Below, piece by piece: positions 22,483 through 32,549 of a DNA stretch of 64,000 bases. The translations under genes were made by a program, and so were the position numbers. Origin of the DNA: Sepioteuthis lessoniana (Eukaryota; Mollusca; Cephalopoda; Myopsida; Loliginidae); the NCBI GenBank assembly GCA_963585895.1, contig OY757911.1, positions 60,031,530 to 60,095,529 of the forward strand, written 5' to 3'. The notes under the pieces are model-generated. The model had not been told where the DNA came from. It made no database searches and saw nothing but the letters and a program-made list of their open reading frames with translations. How positions within the stretch are numbered: the stretch's first letter is position 1; each line of letters opens with the position of its first letter.

Positions 22483-22486
22483 TATT
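22449..22486. repeat. (TA)n microsatellite
   Basis: TA array directly before the next RTE LINE copy. Confidence 0.85.
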
Positions 22487-23425
22487 GGAGACACAGAATA
22501 CTTCGATATTGTAACAGGAGTACTACAAGGGGACATGCTAGCCCCCATACCTCTTTATCATCTGCCTAGACTATGTGCTTAGAACATCGATTGATAAAAA
22601 CAGAGAAAACGGGTCGAGCTGACAAAGAAAAGAAGCAGAAGGTACCCCGCAAAAACAATTACTGATACCAACTACGCCGATGACATAGCGATACTGGCGA
22701 ATACACCCAATCAGGCCGAAACACTACTGCATAGTTTGGAACGAGCCGCTGCAGGCATTGACCTCCATGTCAATGCACACAAAACGGAATATATGTGCTA
22801 TAATCAAACAGGCGATATCTCCACACTAAACGGTAGCCCTCTGAAACTAGTTGACAAGTTCACCTACCTAGGAAGCAGTGTCTCATCAACCGAGACAGAA
22901 ATCAATACGCGACTAGCAAAGGCATGGACAGCTAGCGATAGGCTATCGGTCATATGGAAATCAGACCTGACCGATAAAATGAAACGCAATTTCTTCCTGG
23001 CAGTGGTCGTGTCGATACTGTTATATGGATGCACTACTTGGACGCCTACTAAATGGCTGGAGAAGAAGCAAGACGACAATTACACAAGAATGTTGCAGGC
23101 AATATTGAACAAGTCCTGGCGGTAACATCCTACAAAGCACCAACTATACGGCCACCTACATCCCATCACGAAAACTATCCAAGTTAGACGAACCAGACAT
23201 GCAGAACACTGATGGAGAAGCAAGGCCGAGCTCATAAGTGATGTACTCCTATGGACCCCCACATATGGCCGAGCAAAGGCAGGACGACTAGCTAGAACAT
23301 ACTTACAGCAGCCCTGTGAGGATACGGGATGTAGCCCTGAAGACCTGCCAGAGGCGATGAACGACAGGGAGAAGTGGCGAGAGAGGGTCAGGGATATCCG
23401 TGCTAGCGGCATGACATGATGATGA

Positions 23426-23426
<1 letters not shown>
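22487..23426 (+). mobile_element. RTE-type LINE, 5'-truncated copy with 3' end
   Basis: Starts with 'GDTEYFDIVTGVLQGDMLAP' at the RT palm, passes a degraded YADD region ('NYADDIAILANTPNQAE' at about 22671), and keeps an open run at 22736-23125 ('HVNAHKTEYMCYNQTGD', 'VDKFTYLGSSV', 'ILLYGCTTWT'). After a stop at 23125 the C-terminal part continues to 'MNDREKWRERVRDIRASG', ending near 23417. A short (ATG)n grades into (TA)n at 23427-23467. TA arrays on both sides suggest insertion into a microsatellite. Confidence 0.85.

Positions 23427-23467
<41 letters not shown>
23427..23467. repeat. (TA)n microsatellite
   Basis: TA array at the 3' end of the LINE tail. Confidence 0.85.
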
Positions 23468-23469
<2 letters not shown>

Positions 23470-23744
23470 CACTAATATTGATTACATAGTAGCGTCATAG
23501 AGATATATACAGGAAAAAAACGTTGGAATAATTGTCTGAAAAGGAAAATACTTTCGATACACTTAGGTGTTCAAAAAGGTGGTGATGAAAAGTCCTCGGT
23601 ACAACCATGAAAGAAATGATCTAGTGCCATGAAACATGGTATTCTATATTGATTCCGAAATTCAATATACACTGGTCATCGTTTATCAAGTTCCTTTAAC
23701 CCTTCTAAAAATTCTATGAAAAAACATTTTTTTCCTTCTTGGTT

Positions 23745-23865
23745 TGGCCAAGATATTTTCAACCGTTTCAGTCGTATTCTGAGGATGAAGCATCAGTTTT
23801 GGAGCTCTGAGAGATTTGGAGAATAACGTCATCTTTTTTTCTCTCATGGCACTCAGCTTTGATTT
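23745..23865 (+). repeat. Family B related fragment, degenerate
   Basis: 'tctgaggatgaagcatcagt' then 'ttggagctctgagagatttg' resembles the subtype block at 4.84 kb. Neither head nor tail is visible. The minus-strand frame 23686-23979 over it is a shadow. Confidence 0.4.
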
Positions 23866-23889
23866 GCTTTCTTCGTTGACTCTACGAAT

Positions 23890-24112
23890 ATATGATGGGA
23901 GTCCCTTTGGTAAATGGCTCACATGCTGGATGGCGACATCGTACTTTGCTATTAGGTTCACTTCCTGACTAATATCCATGGGAAAAGTATCAGCCCCTTA
24001 TTCATTTCAGCTGTGGGTTAAATATCACCACTATTTTTCTTCCACTAGGATGGCTTTGGCATTAAATAACCTAGGAAGGTTGATGTGCCATTAAACAAAA
24101 AACCAAACCAAA
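23890..24112 (+). repeat. SINE A, plus strand
   Basis: 'ggctcacatgctggatggc' in the head, 'catgggaaaagtatcagccc', 'gctgtgggttaaatatcacc', then the tail 'ttggcattaaataacctagg' and 'ttgatgtgccattaaac'. Confidence 0.7.
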
Positions 24113-24199
24113 CCTATGAATATTTGTGTTAATTAAAATGTTGATATTTAAAATTTTTCTGTTCGAAACTTTGGTTATTATACCTGCTGCTGCTGCTGC

Positions 24200-24296
24200 T
24201 TAAGTGGTCACTCATCTAAATATCAAACAGGCTCACCACTGCTTAACTTCGGTGATCAAATGGGGACTGGTGCTTTTAGCGTGATTTGACCATAAA
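24200..24296 (-). pseudogene. 5S rRNA-derived segment, minus strand
   Basis: On the minus strand this follows animal 5S rRNA from near its 5' end: 'gtcaaatcacgctaaaagc', 'ccagtccccatttgatcacc', 'gaagttaagcagtggtgagc', 'ctgtttgatatttagatgag' and 'tgaccac'. It includes the internal promoter A-box region 'gaagttaagc'. Many substitutions relative to canonical 5S mean it is a pseudogene or the head of a 5S-derived SINE (SINE3 type). A (CTG)n run lies at its 3' side. Confidence 0.65.
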
Positions 24297-24299
24297 ACG

Positions 24300-24770
24300 A
24301 AACAGTAGCCATTTTAATCAACCTCTGAGGCACATCCACATGAGTAATTTGCTCTGTTGTTCTATAACCTCAAGTAAAGAGTTTTTATTAGTTTTATTTT
24401 GGATTCACAATAGAAGGTCTGGTACATGCCTCCAAATTTCGCTCAAACTCACCATTTGGGGAACTCGTAAGAATCACTTAATCTAATTGACCGGCCAGCA
24501 CGAAGTCGCTGAACCCACTTAAGCTATACGAACTTTCTTAGATTCTTTGTGGATTTAGAGTATTTAGCACAGTAATTTATGGCTTACAAAATGGCGACTC
24601 AGCCTACGCTTTATCACAACACATTCGAGATTGTCCAGATAGAATCCAGTTGTTTAATATATATATAAAAAAACTACCTAAGGCTTTAGTTACCTTAAGA
24701 GTACATTCAATGGGACCTGATATAACAATTCCAGGTTTTCTTCTGCTTTGTAACACAGTTTGTTATTCAC
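24300..24770. other. No recognised feature
   Basis: Unassigned. A short 'acaaaatggcgactca' at about 24585 also appears at 38577, close to the other 5S-derived segment. The two may belong to one larger repeat. Confidence 0.35.
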
Positions 24771-24776
24771 TTGGGG

Positions 24777-25012
24777 GTCAGGGAGTCCCAATGGTGTAGT
24801 GGCTGACATGCAGAACTGCCTCATTGTTGTAATCGATTTCGAACTCCAGTCGCTCTAATACGGCCACTTTCGGACTTATACTCTTGAGAAAGGCATGAAC
24901 CCCGGTTATGGATTCAGTAGTACCATTTGTGTTCTTTAACAAGGATGGGTAAGGTATTAAATAACCTACGAAAGGCAACACCTCACAACCATCCCCAAAT
25001 ACTCTTTGGGGA
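24777..25012 (+). repeat. SINE A, plus strand
   Basis: Head 'aatggtgtagtggctgacat', B box 'tttcgaactccag', 'cactttcgga', 'gagaaaggcatgaaccc', and the tail 'ggtattaaataacctacg'. The terminal 'gttgatatgcc' has been altered. Confidence 0.75.
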
Positions 25013-25380
25013 TGGTTGGCCCGTTACATTTTCCTGATTTTGTTTTGCGATGTCTGAACAGAAGTTTTTGCTTCGGCAAAGGAAAAAGAAAAAAGAAATG
25101 ATGCACAAGGCCGCGGTGTTAAATCTGTTCTGTTCAGTAAGGGAATGATCTTTTGATGATGTGGCGTTTTGCCAAATACTTCACCGGAGACGTGAACAGT
25201 CGATTTGGTCGGTCATTAGAAATCGACGTCCATTTCGTACACAAATGCACTCAATGACGTATCACGACTAAATGAGACATCTCACGGGAAAATGTCTGTG
25301 CCCACATACGCAGTAAAATTTTTTCCTCCGATTATGTGTCACGGTTTAGCAAACGATACACAAGATATGCAAAATAAAGT
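25013..25380. other. No recognised feature
   Basis: Moderate GC, no repeat match in the window, no persuasive frame. Confidence 0.4.
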
Positions 25381-25400
25381 GATACGTTTCTGACGAACCT

Positions 25401-25443
25401 CATATATATATATATATACAGAGAGAGAGAGAGAGAGAGAGAG
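25401..25443. repeat. (TA)n and (GA)n microsatellites
   Basis: Short TA array followed by GA array. Confidence 0.8.
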
Positions 25444-25635
25444 TATAACGGCTAGGTTTTAGTATTATTCTAAGTCAACGTTTTTTTCCTATCGCTTCTT
25501 GGAACCAAACTTATTGGATAGATGAATATTGCCAAAATTGAAACGATCTTCTGTTGTATCGTTATTATTACTTTTAATCGGCCTTCATCTGTATCTTTTG
25601 CTTTCTTTTGAGCTGAAATTTTCAATCTTATTTTT

Positions 25636-25637
<2 letters not shown>

Positions 25638-25672
<35 letters not shown>
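25638..25672. repeat. (TA)n microsatellite
   Basis: Pure TA array before a SINE-type tail. Confidence 0.85.
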
Positions 25673-25674
<2 letters not shown>

Positions 25675-25689
25675 CTCAGTTATGCCGTT

Positions 25690-25765
25690 CTTCTACAAGG
25701 TTGGTTTTGGTATAAAATAATACACAAAAGTTGATATGCTATTAAAGAAACGAACCGAAACTATA
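25690..25765 (+). repeat. SINE A 3' tail fragment
   Basis: 'ctacaaggttggttttggta', then 'aaagttgatatgctattaaa'. As at 15.48 kb, a microsatellite occupies the place of the SINE body. Confidence 0.6.
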
Positions 25766-25783
25766 TATATATATATATATGGG

Positions 25784-25831
<48 letters not shown>

Positions 25832-25832
25832 A
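25766..25832. repeat. (TA)n(GA)n(GACA)n compound microsatellite
   Basis: TA, GA and GACA runs follow each other directly after a SINE tail. Confidence 0.8.
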
Positions 25833-26578
25833 AAACATATTCACCAATGGATGTTTCTACAATACTTTCACTTGTCGATGATAAAGATAAGTTGCAATAT
25901 ATATGGTGTATATAAGTGTATGTATTTCTGCTATATATAAAAGACTTTAGTGAGTGGTTTTGTTTGCGTGGCAGCATGCTTCTACTGACATAGAAAAAAC
26001 AAACAAATAAATAAACAAATAAGCAAAAACAAAAAAAACAAAACAAAGCAAAAGACAAAAAAAAAAAAGAAATTCTTTTTTCAGCAATGAACAATCACAT
26101 ATAGACAGACACATTTCACACACACACACACATGTATGCACTTTAATTCGTATAAAAGTACTTAGCATTTCCCCCTGAAATATCTATATTCTGAAAGTTG
26201 CAATACACTATGAATTACTACTGTTTTTAGTTTATAAATAACAAGAAATTTGATAATTGAATTTCGTTAAATCATTCATTAGGTTATTATATTATAGATG
26301 GATAAGCATAATATAATTGTGGAATAAATCTTAACTGTATTCATTTTTACTAAACTTCTAAGACAAATATGGTTTAACACCCCTACAGTAAAATTGAGCT
26401 ATTTTTGTGTGAACTATCTCCCCACCCCACCAAAAATAAATATTTGCTGACATATTTTTAAGATATCAAATGATATCAAAATATTGAATGAAAATAATGA
26501 TAATCAAAAAGAGAGATGCAACTGAAAAGATAGAATTAGATGCCCTTTGAAAAAATTAATGTTTAATTGACAATGTAA

Positions 26579-27273
26579 TGTTATATTGTCATCTACAGAG
26601 TCACATTTACATATACACACAACATCATAACGACACGATAAATAAACCGACGAGCGAAGATTCTTTAACAAATATGTACCTCTCACTTTATTTGTAACGT
26701 TTGTATGTGAGAGGGAGCTGGGACCGAACAGAAACTGCAATATTTTGACCCCACTCTTATGGCCCTCAGCGTTGTGTCTTTCTCGTTCTCCTGATGCTCA
26801 ACCGGAGGCCCAGAGGCCCACTCTGCTTGGTGATAGCTTTCTTTACTGCATCTTATCAACATCTTCTCTGGACCCTAATTCAAGCGGGGGCCCCGAGGTC
26901 CTTCGGCCTGGTGTGGCTTTCCTTACCACATCTCGTCTATAACTCCGTCCGATCTCTAACTGCAACTGTCTGACTTCTGTCTTGACTGTGTTATATAATA
27001 GTTCAACGCCCACTCAATCGCCTACTCGATCTTTGGAATGGCAGGATTGATCGTCATCCAGCGGAAATAACTGTCATGCAGTTCACAGGTCACTCTCTTC
27101 CGGTGCATCAGTCTATGAGTGTACCATGGGAATTTTTTTACCTCGTCCCATTTCATCAGCCAATTTCCGCCCACGCGATTTCCTCTCATAACTGCAATTA
27201 GAATGTGTCCCCTCCTTCCGGTGCATCACCTTGGAATGGCATTTTTGGCCGGGTCGAAGGCCAAAATACAACA
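26579..27273 (-). mobile_element. Solo LTR fossil, family E, minus strand, second copy
   Basis: About 695 bases, colinear with 16089-16769. Ends are of TG...CA form. It is flanked by the 4-base direct repeat gtaa (26575-26578 and 27274-27277), a size used by Ty3/Gypsy-type integrases. No internal region is attached, so it arose by LTR-LTR recombination. The two copies differ by many substitutions and small gaps, so the family is moderately old. The short open frames over it are not genes. Confidence 0.7.
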
Positions 27274-27517
27274 GTAACAAAAAAAAAAAAAATAGCAATC
27301 ATGATGGAAAGTCATTGATTGTCGTCACTGAACTGAGATTTTTTTTTATTATGTGATTTTCATTAAATATTTTTGATAAATTTCATGAATGAAGGTCCAC
27401 CAGAATCACTCCAAAATAGAAAGAGGCCTCCAGCTTCGAGATGTTTAAAAACCACAGCACAAGATAATTTAGTCAAAAGTGCAGATCGCCAGTCATTTCG
27501 GATTGGATAATGTAAAA

Positions 27518-28887
27518 CACGGGTTTCAAACACGCGGCCTGCAAACTACTTTTCTTTGGCACGTGACAGAATAATTTCAGAGACAAATATTTTTCTAAAA
27601 CTTGATAATTTGTCCCTCTCCTCTTCCATACTCGAGCCGCAGCAGCAGCAGGATTATGCTTGATCTGCCAACCTAACGCAAACAGACAATTAGTTTTAAG
27701 ATCAGCCTAGTGCTGACAATATTTCTCCTTAGAGAAATCTAGAATTTCTGCCGCTTTCACTTCAAGATCAAATGGGGCTGAAAATGTCTACTGTGACCCG
27801 GAGTGGTAGCACCTGACTTGGCCCAATCTCGGGTTCAAATAGAACTGTTTGACATTAAAACTGAGTGCAAACAAATGATTAATGCTAAGTTGAATTGCTT
27901 GAAATAAAACAGTTTGATCATTTAATTTTGTGTAAAAAATGACTGATATCTAATTGAATTCTTAGTGATACATAGCAATACCATGAACTATTTTAATCTT
28001 GTTAATTTATGCTAAATTGAATTGTTAGAAATAGAAATGTTTGATCCTTTAGCTGTGTGCATCAAAAAATATGCTAACAAATCACATCTTTGATAAATAT
28101 CTAAAAACAGGATTTAGTTTTAAATAACCAACAATAGTTAACCTGCCAGAAAACCAAACCAAATCAAACCAATCAAGATTAAAAGCTGGAAAGTAGAAAT
28201 TCATATACAATTTTATATACATTAAAAAAATTCTTCATAAAAACGTAAGTAAAATCTACATTATCCTGTCTCAAAAATTTATTGTAGGAGAAGGGTGACT
28301 TAGATTATTGTAAACTAATTCGCACAACCGAACACGGGGAATTTTTTTTTTTATTTCATGACGTGAGATGGGATAGATTTCATAACTTATATTATTATGA
28401 GGGATGTACTTGAGTTGACAGACAACAAACACATTCAATAGAACATGGGGAAATTTGTTTTGTTTTATAACTTAGGAAGAAATTTTTATATATTTTTAGA
28501 AATATTTTTTTTATAATTTTATCATACAACGTGTGAGAACACGTGCGATACCTTATCCTTATCAGCCACCAAACAGAGGTGATGCCACAGTTTTGGTGGC
28601 TGAGGTGGTACTACCAGTCTTAGCCACTGAAATTGTCATCTCATATTGGCATGGGGAAGGTGTACTTGAGATCACAAACAACACGCACGTATAGAAAATC
28701 ACAGCAAATTTCGAAAGGCATATTTTTGGTGAACCACATAATTGAAATAAGATAAATATCAACAATGTCAAAGGAAAGAAGAATTGCTGAAGAGAACTAA
28801 AGTTTTTTTTAAGTGGGATTTTATTTGTATTTTGTAACTTTCTCAGGATTTAATGGCCTTTTTGAGTCCTTGAGTTTGAGACCTATG
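27518..28887. mobile_element. hAT-like non-autonomous element
   Basis: The left end reads 'cacgggtttcaaacacgcgg'. The complement of the right end reads 'cataggtctcaaactcaagg', about 19 of 28 positions alike. This resembles the 'caaactcgcggcc' ends of many hAT elements. The flanking 8-mers atgtaaaa (27510-27517) and atatagaa (28888-28895) agree at six of eight positions, as expected for a decayed hAT 8-base duplication. I see no transposase. A family B fragment is inserted inside. Confidence 0.4.
27790..28168 (+). repeat. Family B repeat, head-truncated, inside the hAT-like element
   Basis: Starts at 'tgacccggagtggtagcacc', passes 'tcgggttcaaatagaactg', then spacer units of the 68-base type ('gtgcaaacaaatgattaatg', 'aattgttagaaatag'). 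It ends in a diverged tail ('ggatttagttttaaataacc') with an A and C rich end. Confidence 0.65.
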
Positions 28888-29344
28888 ATATAGAAGAAGA
28901 GCTTGACTTCCCAGTTAAAGTTCACATTAACAGTTTAGTATATAGATATGACCAGTTAATTTAATTTCATAAAAAAATCTTGCTAAAAGCAAGATTAAAG
29001 CCAGAATAAAATCAGCCATACCTTCATTCACCATTATCAGCCATTGAACCACATTCAATAATATATTGCTGGATAAATATCGATTAGTAAAACCTGTTAT
29101 AATTTCTGGGTTCATAAACATTAACTTCAGATAAGAATGGATTTTCGTATAATATTGTCACTTTGAGATAGAAAACGAAAGACATGGTGATATCGTGAGG
29201 TACGGCTAGGGTCCTCTGGGTTAGAAGTAATGATTCTTCCACCACAAAACCATGTGTCATCCCTGAGTCATATTCCGGTGAAGGCTTTGTAGGTGTTACA
29301 ACGGTTTGTTTCTTGCGTGTATATGCATGAAAAAAAAATGAATC

Positions 29345-29650
29345 AACAAGTCATGCTGACAGCACGGAATTCTCTGAATCTTCTTCGCCATCCGTCCCTA
29401 TCGCGCATCGCTCCTGCGACTTCCAGTATCCGCTCAGAGCTGATGTATGTAAATTATTGCTGGTCAGTCAATACTGGTGGATCCACGTATAACAGTTCAT
29501 AAGAGAATGTCGTCTATGAGTTCGTCCTGACTTCTCCAGCCTTAGATATCTTGTCCGTCTTACTTTGATGATTTAGGAGATGGGAGGTAGGTAGCCGTAC
29601 AACTGGTGTTTTAAAACTGTTATCTCAGCTCCTTATGTGGGTTTTTATTA
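29345..29650 (-). mobile_element. RTE-type LINE, 3' fragment, minus strand
   Basis: On the minus strand it matches the 3' coding end of the RTE family. The plus-strand string 'cgccatccgtccctatcg' is the complement of the 'MDDRDEWR'-type end, and 'gagttcgtcctgacttctcc' that of the 'RSKDELI'-type block. It is decayed and has no clear (CAT)n run. Confidence 0.65.
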
Positions 29651-29948
29651 CTAAAGTTTCGTTTATTGAAAAAAAAAGTCGTCTGATGAGACACAGTTTG
29701 TTTTAGGCTTTATCTTGCTCTGCTGGTCAGTATTTGAGCACTTTATTGATTTGAGTGAAACGTTTTGAAAATGAATTTTTCCTTCCTCGATTAAAAACTT
29801 CAAATAATTATTGTTTGTTTGAGCATTTTTTTTTGTTGTTAAATCCTAATAACCTCATTAAGATGGACAAAAATAAGTTTAAGTTTTATCTTGCTCTACT
29901 GGTCAATATTTGAGCATTTTATTGATTTGAATAAAAGGTTTTTAAAAC

Positions 29949-29949
29949 G

Positions 29950-30002
<53 letters not shown>

Positions 30003-30003
30003 T
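29949..30003. repeat. (CT)n(CA)n compound microsatellite
   Basis: CT dinucleotides followed by CA dinucleotides. Confidence 0.85.
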
Positions 30004-30076
30004 TTATACATTAATTATCTAGTTTGCGATATTTATAAATAAATGATGCTCGATATCGGTGATAGAGTATATATAC

Positions 30077-30497
30077 AGGGTATCTCAAAATAAATGCAAC
30101 CCATTAATATGATAAATAATTATTACTGAGACAAGCACAATGGCGGTCATTTGGAACACATCCTGAAAAAAAAATGCACCCTTTGAACAAGAGACATCAA
30201 ATCAATGTTTTTTTAATTGTTATTATATCTACTTTCAGGGTATGATTTTTTTTTTGGTTGGGGCGTGGTGGTTTCTTGTCTCAATAATAAATCATAATCA
30301 TTTTAATGGTTTGCATCTATTTCGAGACAGTTTTGAATGATTTTGTCTCCAAATGAGTAGTGACGCAAAATGATTTTCCTTTAATAGTTGTTAGTATACT
30401 ATTTTCAAATCTGAAACAAAAAAGAACAGCATTATTATTATTAGTAGAGTTATAAGCATTTACATGGGTCCCATGAATATTGAGACACCCTATATAT
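30077..30497. mobile_element. Mariner-like element (family M), non-autonomous
   Basis: The left end 'cagggtatctcaaaataaat' and the complement of the right end 'tagggtgtctcaatattcat' form inverted ends. An internal stretch at 30280-30335 is an inverted, roughly 85% copy of the left 55 bases, so a smaller element with its own inverted ends (30077 to about 30335) may be combined with the right half of a second one. No transposase frame remains. Confidence 0.5.
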
Positions 30498-30519
30498 CTT
30501 CGTTTGGATATATGTTGGT

Positions 30520-30780
30520 TTAACCTCAACTACCCTGTCGAGGAGACTTACAATGCACCTTTCTGACACAAGTTCAATAGCTCAGCATTTAAAAAAGCAT
30601 TCATGCCCAACAACACAACTACGAAAAATTCTCACCGACAACACAACAATATTAGAACATCAAAATAATAAACAAAAACTTCAGATTCTCGAAGCACTAC
30701 ATATTAGAAACTTGCAACCAACACTTAATAGAATTAATTTTCAAACCAGTGCTAATGTACTTAAACGTCTTTAGCTACTG
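30520..30780 (+). mobile_element. Penelope-like element, C-terminal GIY-YIG part
   Basis: The open frame reads through 'TLSRRLTMHL', 'SSIAQHLKKHSC', 'LRKILTDNTTILEHQNNKQK', 'LQILEALHIRNLQPTLNRIN' and ends at a stop near 30773. This matches the C-terminal end of Penelope-like polyproteins, where the GIY-YIG endonuclease follows the RT and ends in a helix of the 'EALHI...QPTLN' type. The GIY-YIG N-terminal half is missing. A related fragment with that missing half lies at 43.8 kb. The assignment rests on recalled motif patterns. Confidence 0.7.
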
Positions 30781-30893
30781 GCACTAATTATAGAATTACA
30801 TTTAAAAACAAATGCCATAATCTTCAACGGCAAAGACGCCCTTACACAGTAGTAATATGCTAAAACAAAAATTACATCACTTTTGTATTAGAT
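30781..30893 (+). other. Penelope 3' untranslated or pseudo-LTR segment
   Basis: The stretch between the Penelope stop codon and the candidate hammerhead. In Penelope-like elements this corresponds to the 3' part or the pseudo-LTR. I see no further motif. Confidence 0.35.
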
Positions 30894-30945
30894 CCTCCCC
30901 TGATGATGGCCCAAAGTCGGGCAGAAAGTACTAGGGATACAGAAA
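30894..30945 (+). ncRNA. Candidate hammerhead ribozyme of a Penelope-like element
   Basis: The conserved core CTGATGA lies at 30900-30906. A short stem II follows: tg-ccc (30907-30912, one bulged g) pairs with gggca (30919-30923) around the loop aaagtc. GAAA is at 30924-30927, then gtact (a minimal self-complementary stem III) and a cleavage-type position before ggga at 30934. The tccc preceding the core can pair with ggga as stem I. Hammerheads with tiny stem III are known in Penelope-like elements, where they act as dimers. The first stem II pair is weaker than usual, so activity is uncertain. Confidence 0.55.
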
Positions 30946-31112
30946 ACTATGGACAATACATAAATCAATTCCCTCCGAATACGATAAAAGTAATACGGGA
31001 ATTCGAACGGATCCAGAAGAAACTATGTAGACATAAAATGTCTATTATGTTTAATGAAATTTGCATTAACGAAGAAATGCTGCCTAAATATACATATATA
31101 TATATTCATATA
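30903..31112 (+). mobile_element. Penelope-like element, putative N-terminal start
   Basis: After the ribozyme the frame reads 'DTENYGQYINQFPPNTIKVI', 'REFERIQKKLCRHKMSIMFN' and 'EICINEEMLPKYTYI', which resembles the N-terminal region of Penelope-like polyproteins. It is cut by TA-rich simple sequence near 31090. An N-terminus following a C-terminus in the same orientation fits the tandem arrangement usual for these elements. Confidence 0.45.
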
Positions 31113-31164
31113 TATACATTTACTTACCAACCCCTCCGCTCGTTCAGGATATGACACTAGGTCA

Positions 31165-31420
31165 ATTTTTAAGCGGAGTTCAACAGGTTTGAATTCAGAG
31201 TTTTCCTTCTCCTAGACTAGTTGCCTCACTAAGGCTGAAAATCCTAGTCTGCCCTACTATTTACCCATAGCTGGAGGGAGAATAATTGGATTCATACCTT
31301 TCCCAAGGGTATTAGTGCTAAGTGAAATGCAATCAGTCTCGTCCAGGATTTGAACTCGTTCGCCGTGTCCATTTCCTACGACGATAACCATTACACCACG
31401 GGCACCTCCTAACTTACACA
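31165..31420 (-). repeat. SINE C (tRNA-headed), minus strand, near complete
   Basis: Minus strand: head 'cgtggtgtaatggttatcg' (A-box region), B box 'gagttcaaatcctgg', 'acccttgggaaaggtatgaa', 'agctatgggtaaatagtag', then the family-specific 3' half 'agtctaggagaaggaaaact' and 'ctgaattcaaacc'. It ends 'aaaattgacctagtgtcata'. The central part is shared with SINE A; the 3' half is not. Confidence 0.8.
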
Positions 31421-31437
31421 TACACACACTTATACAG

Positions 31438-31459
31438 AGGCACACACACACACACACAT

Positions 31460-31492
<33 letters not shown>
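31438..31492. repeat. (CA)n(TA)n microsatellite
   Basis: CA runs with short interruptions, then TA. Confidence 0.85.
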
Positions 31493-31493
<1 letters not shown>

Positions 31494-31494
31494 G

Positions 31495-31862
31495 ATACTC
31501 AAATAAAGTTATTTGGCGCTATATTAAACTTTGTAAATATCTTAACTCATTTCTTGAGACTTTCAAACGTACCAGTGTTAATCAGCTTTGTAAACAGAGA
31601 AAAACCTTTCATCGGACAAAGATCCAAAGAACAATTAATAACTTTTCGTTGATTTCGACTACAGCTATTCGACTTTATATTCCCCCAGAAAATAGCATTT
31701 AATTGACTTCACTGGCGTTAGTTCTTGTTATAAAAGGAAAGATCAATCACGTCTAGCAATAAATCATTCTTACAGCTCTTTATATATCTTTCTGACACCA
31801 AGTCTAATTTCTCATTGTTCTTAATATTAGCTTTCAAGAATAAGCATATTACATATTGGATT
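31495..31862. other. No recognised feature
   Basis: AT-rich, no repeat matches. Confidence 0.45.
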
Positions 31863-31866
31863 GTAA

Positions 31867-31909
<43 letters not shown>
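31867..31909. repeat. (CA)n(TA)n microsatellite
   Basis: CA array passing into TA. Confidence 0.85.
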
Positions 31910-32234
31910 GATAAATATAAGACAAAAATTACCAGGGTAATTATCTTATTTTGTAAGCTGTGTATTTATAGATAGAGTGAGACTCGAGAGGCTCCAGACA
32001 AAATCCTGGCATATTGCATTCAGTGGTGTTTTGATCGGATGGAAAATATTTATGCAGTTCCTTCATGGATGTTTATTACCTCGTAAAATTTGCTGGCTAT
32101 GAAAAGCATATTGAAAATTTCTGTTTCAATATTCTTTTCTTGCAAATTACAAGAACCAAAGTTTTTGCTTACTTGTCGAATATACCTTGAGCATCAAGGA
32201 AATATCTCCCAGATTGGAAGCTACAATTGAATTT

Positions 32235-32545
32235 TGATGATTCATTGATTGATTTTTGCGGCATGTAAACCCATCAAAGGTTATTTCATGCTTAGTGGCT
32301 AGAAAATCATGTTCATTAAACGTTGTTGTTTACATTTGTTTCTTAATATCTTTTTGCACACTGTTTGATCGAATTGGAAGGATTTTTAAACACACCTATT
32401 AGACCGATAGTAAAGACCCTAACAGATACTAACCAGCCCAGGTCAGAGTGAACATGGGAATAATGGCAATGAGGGAGCATTTCATACTCTCTAGATCTGA
32501 AAAACTGGAGCTTCACCATCAGATACAGTTTAGTGTCATGTGTAA
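32235..32545 (-). repeat. Family B related repeat, minus strand
   Basis: Tail complement near 32255-32290 ('gcggcatgtaaacccatcaa'), central block near 32400-32500 ('aatggcaatgagggagcatt'), and 'cagatacagtttagtgtcat' near 32520. Hairpin head missing. It abuts a SINE D. Confidence 0.5.
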
Positions 32546-32549
32546 AACA

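Noticed and set aside
23686-23979. 97-codon minus-strand frame
   Set aside because: It runs antisense over a family B related fragment and the start of a SINE A.
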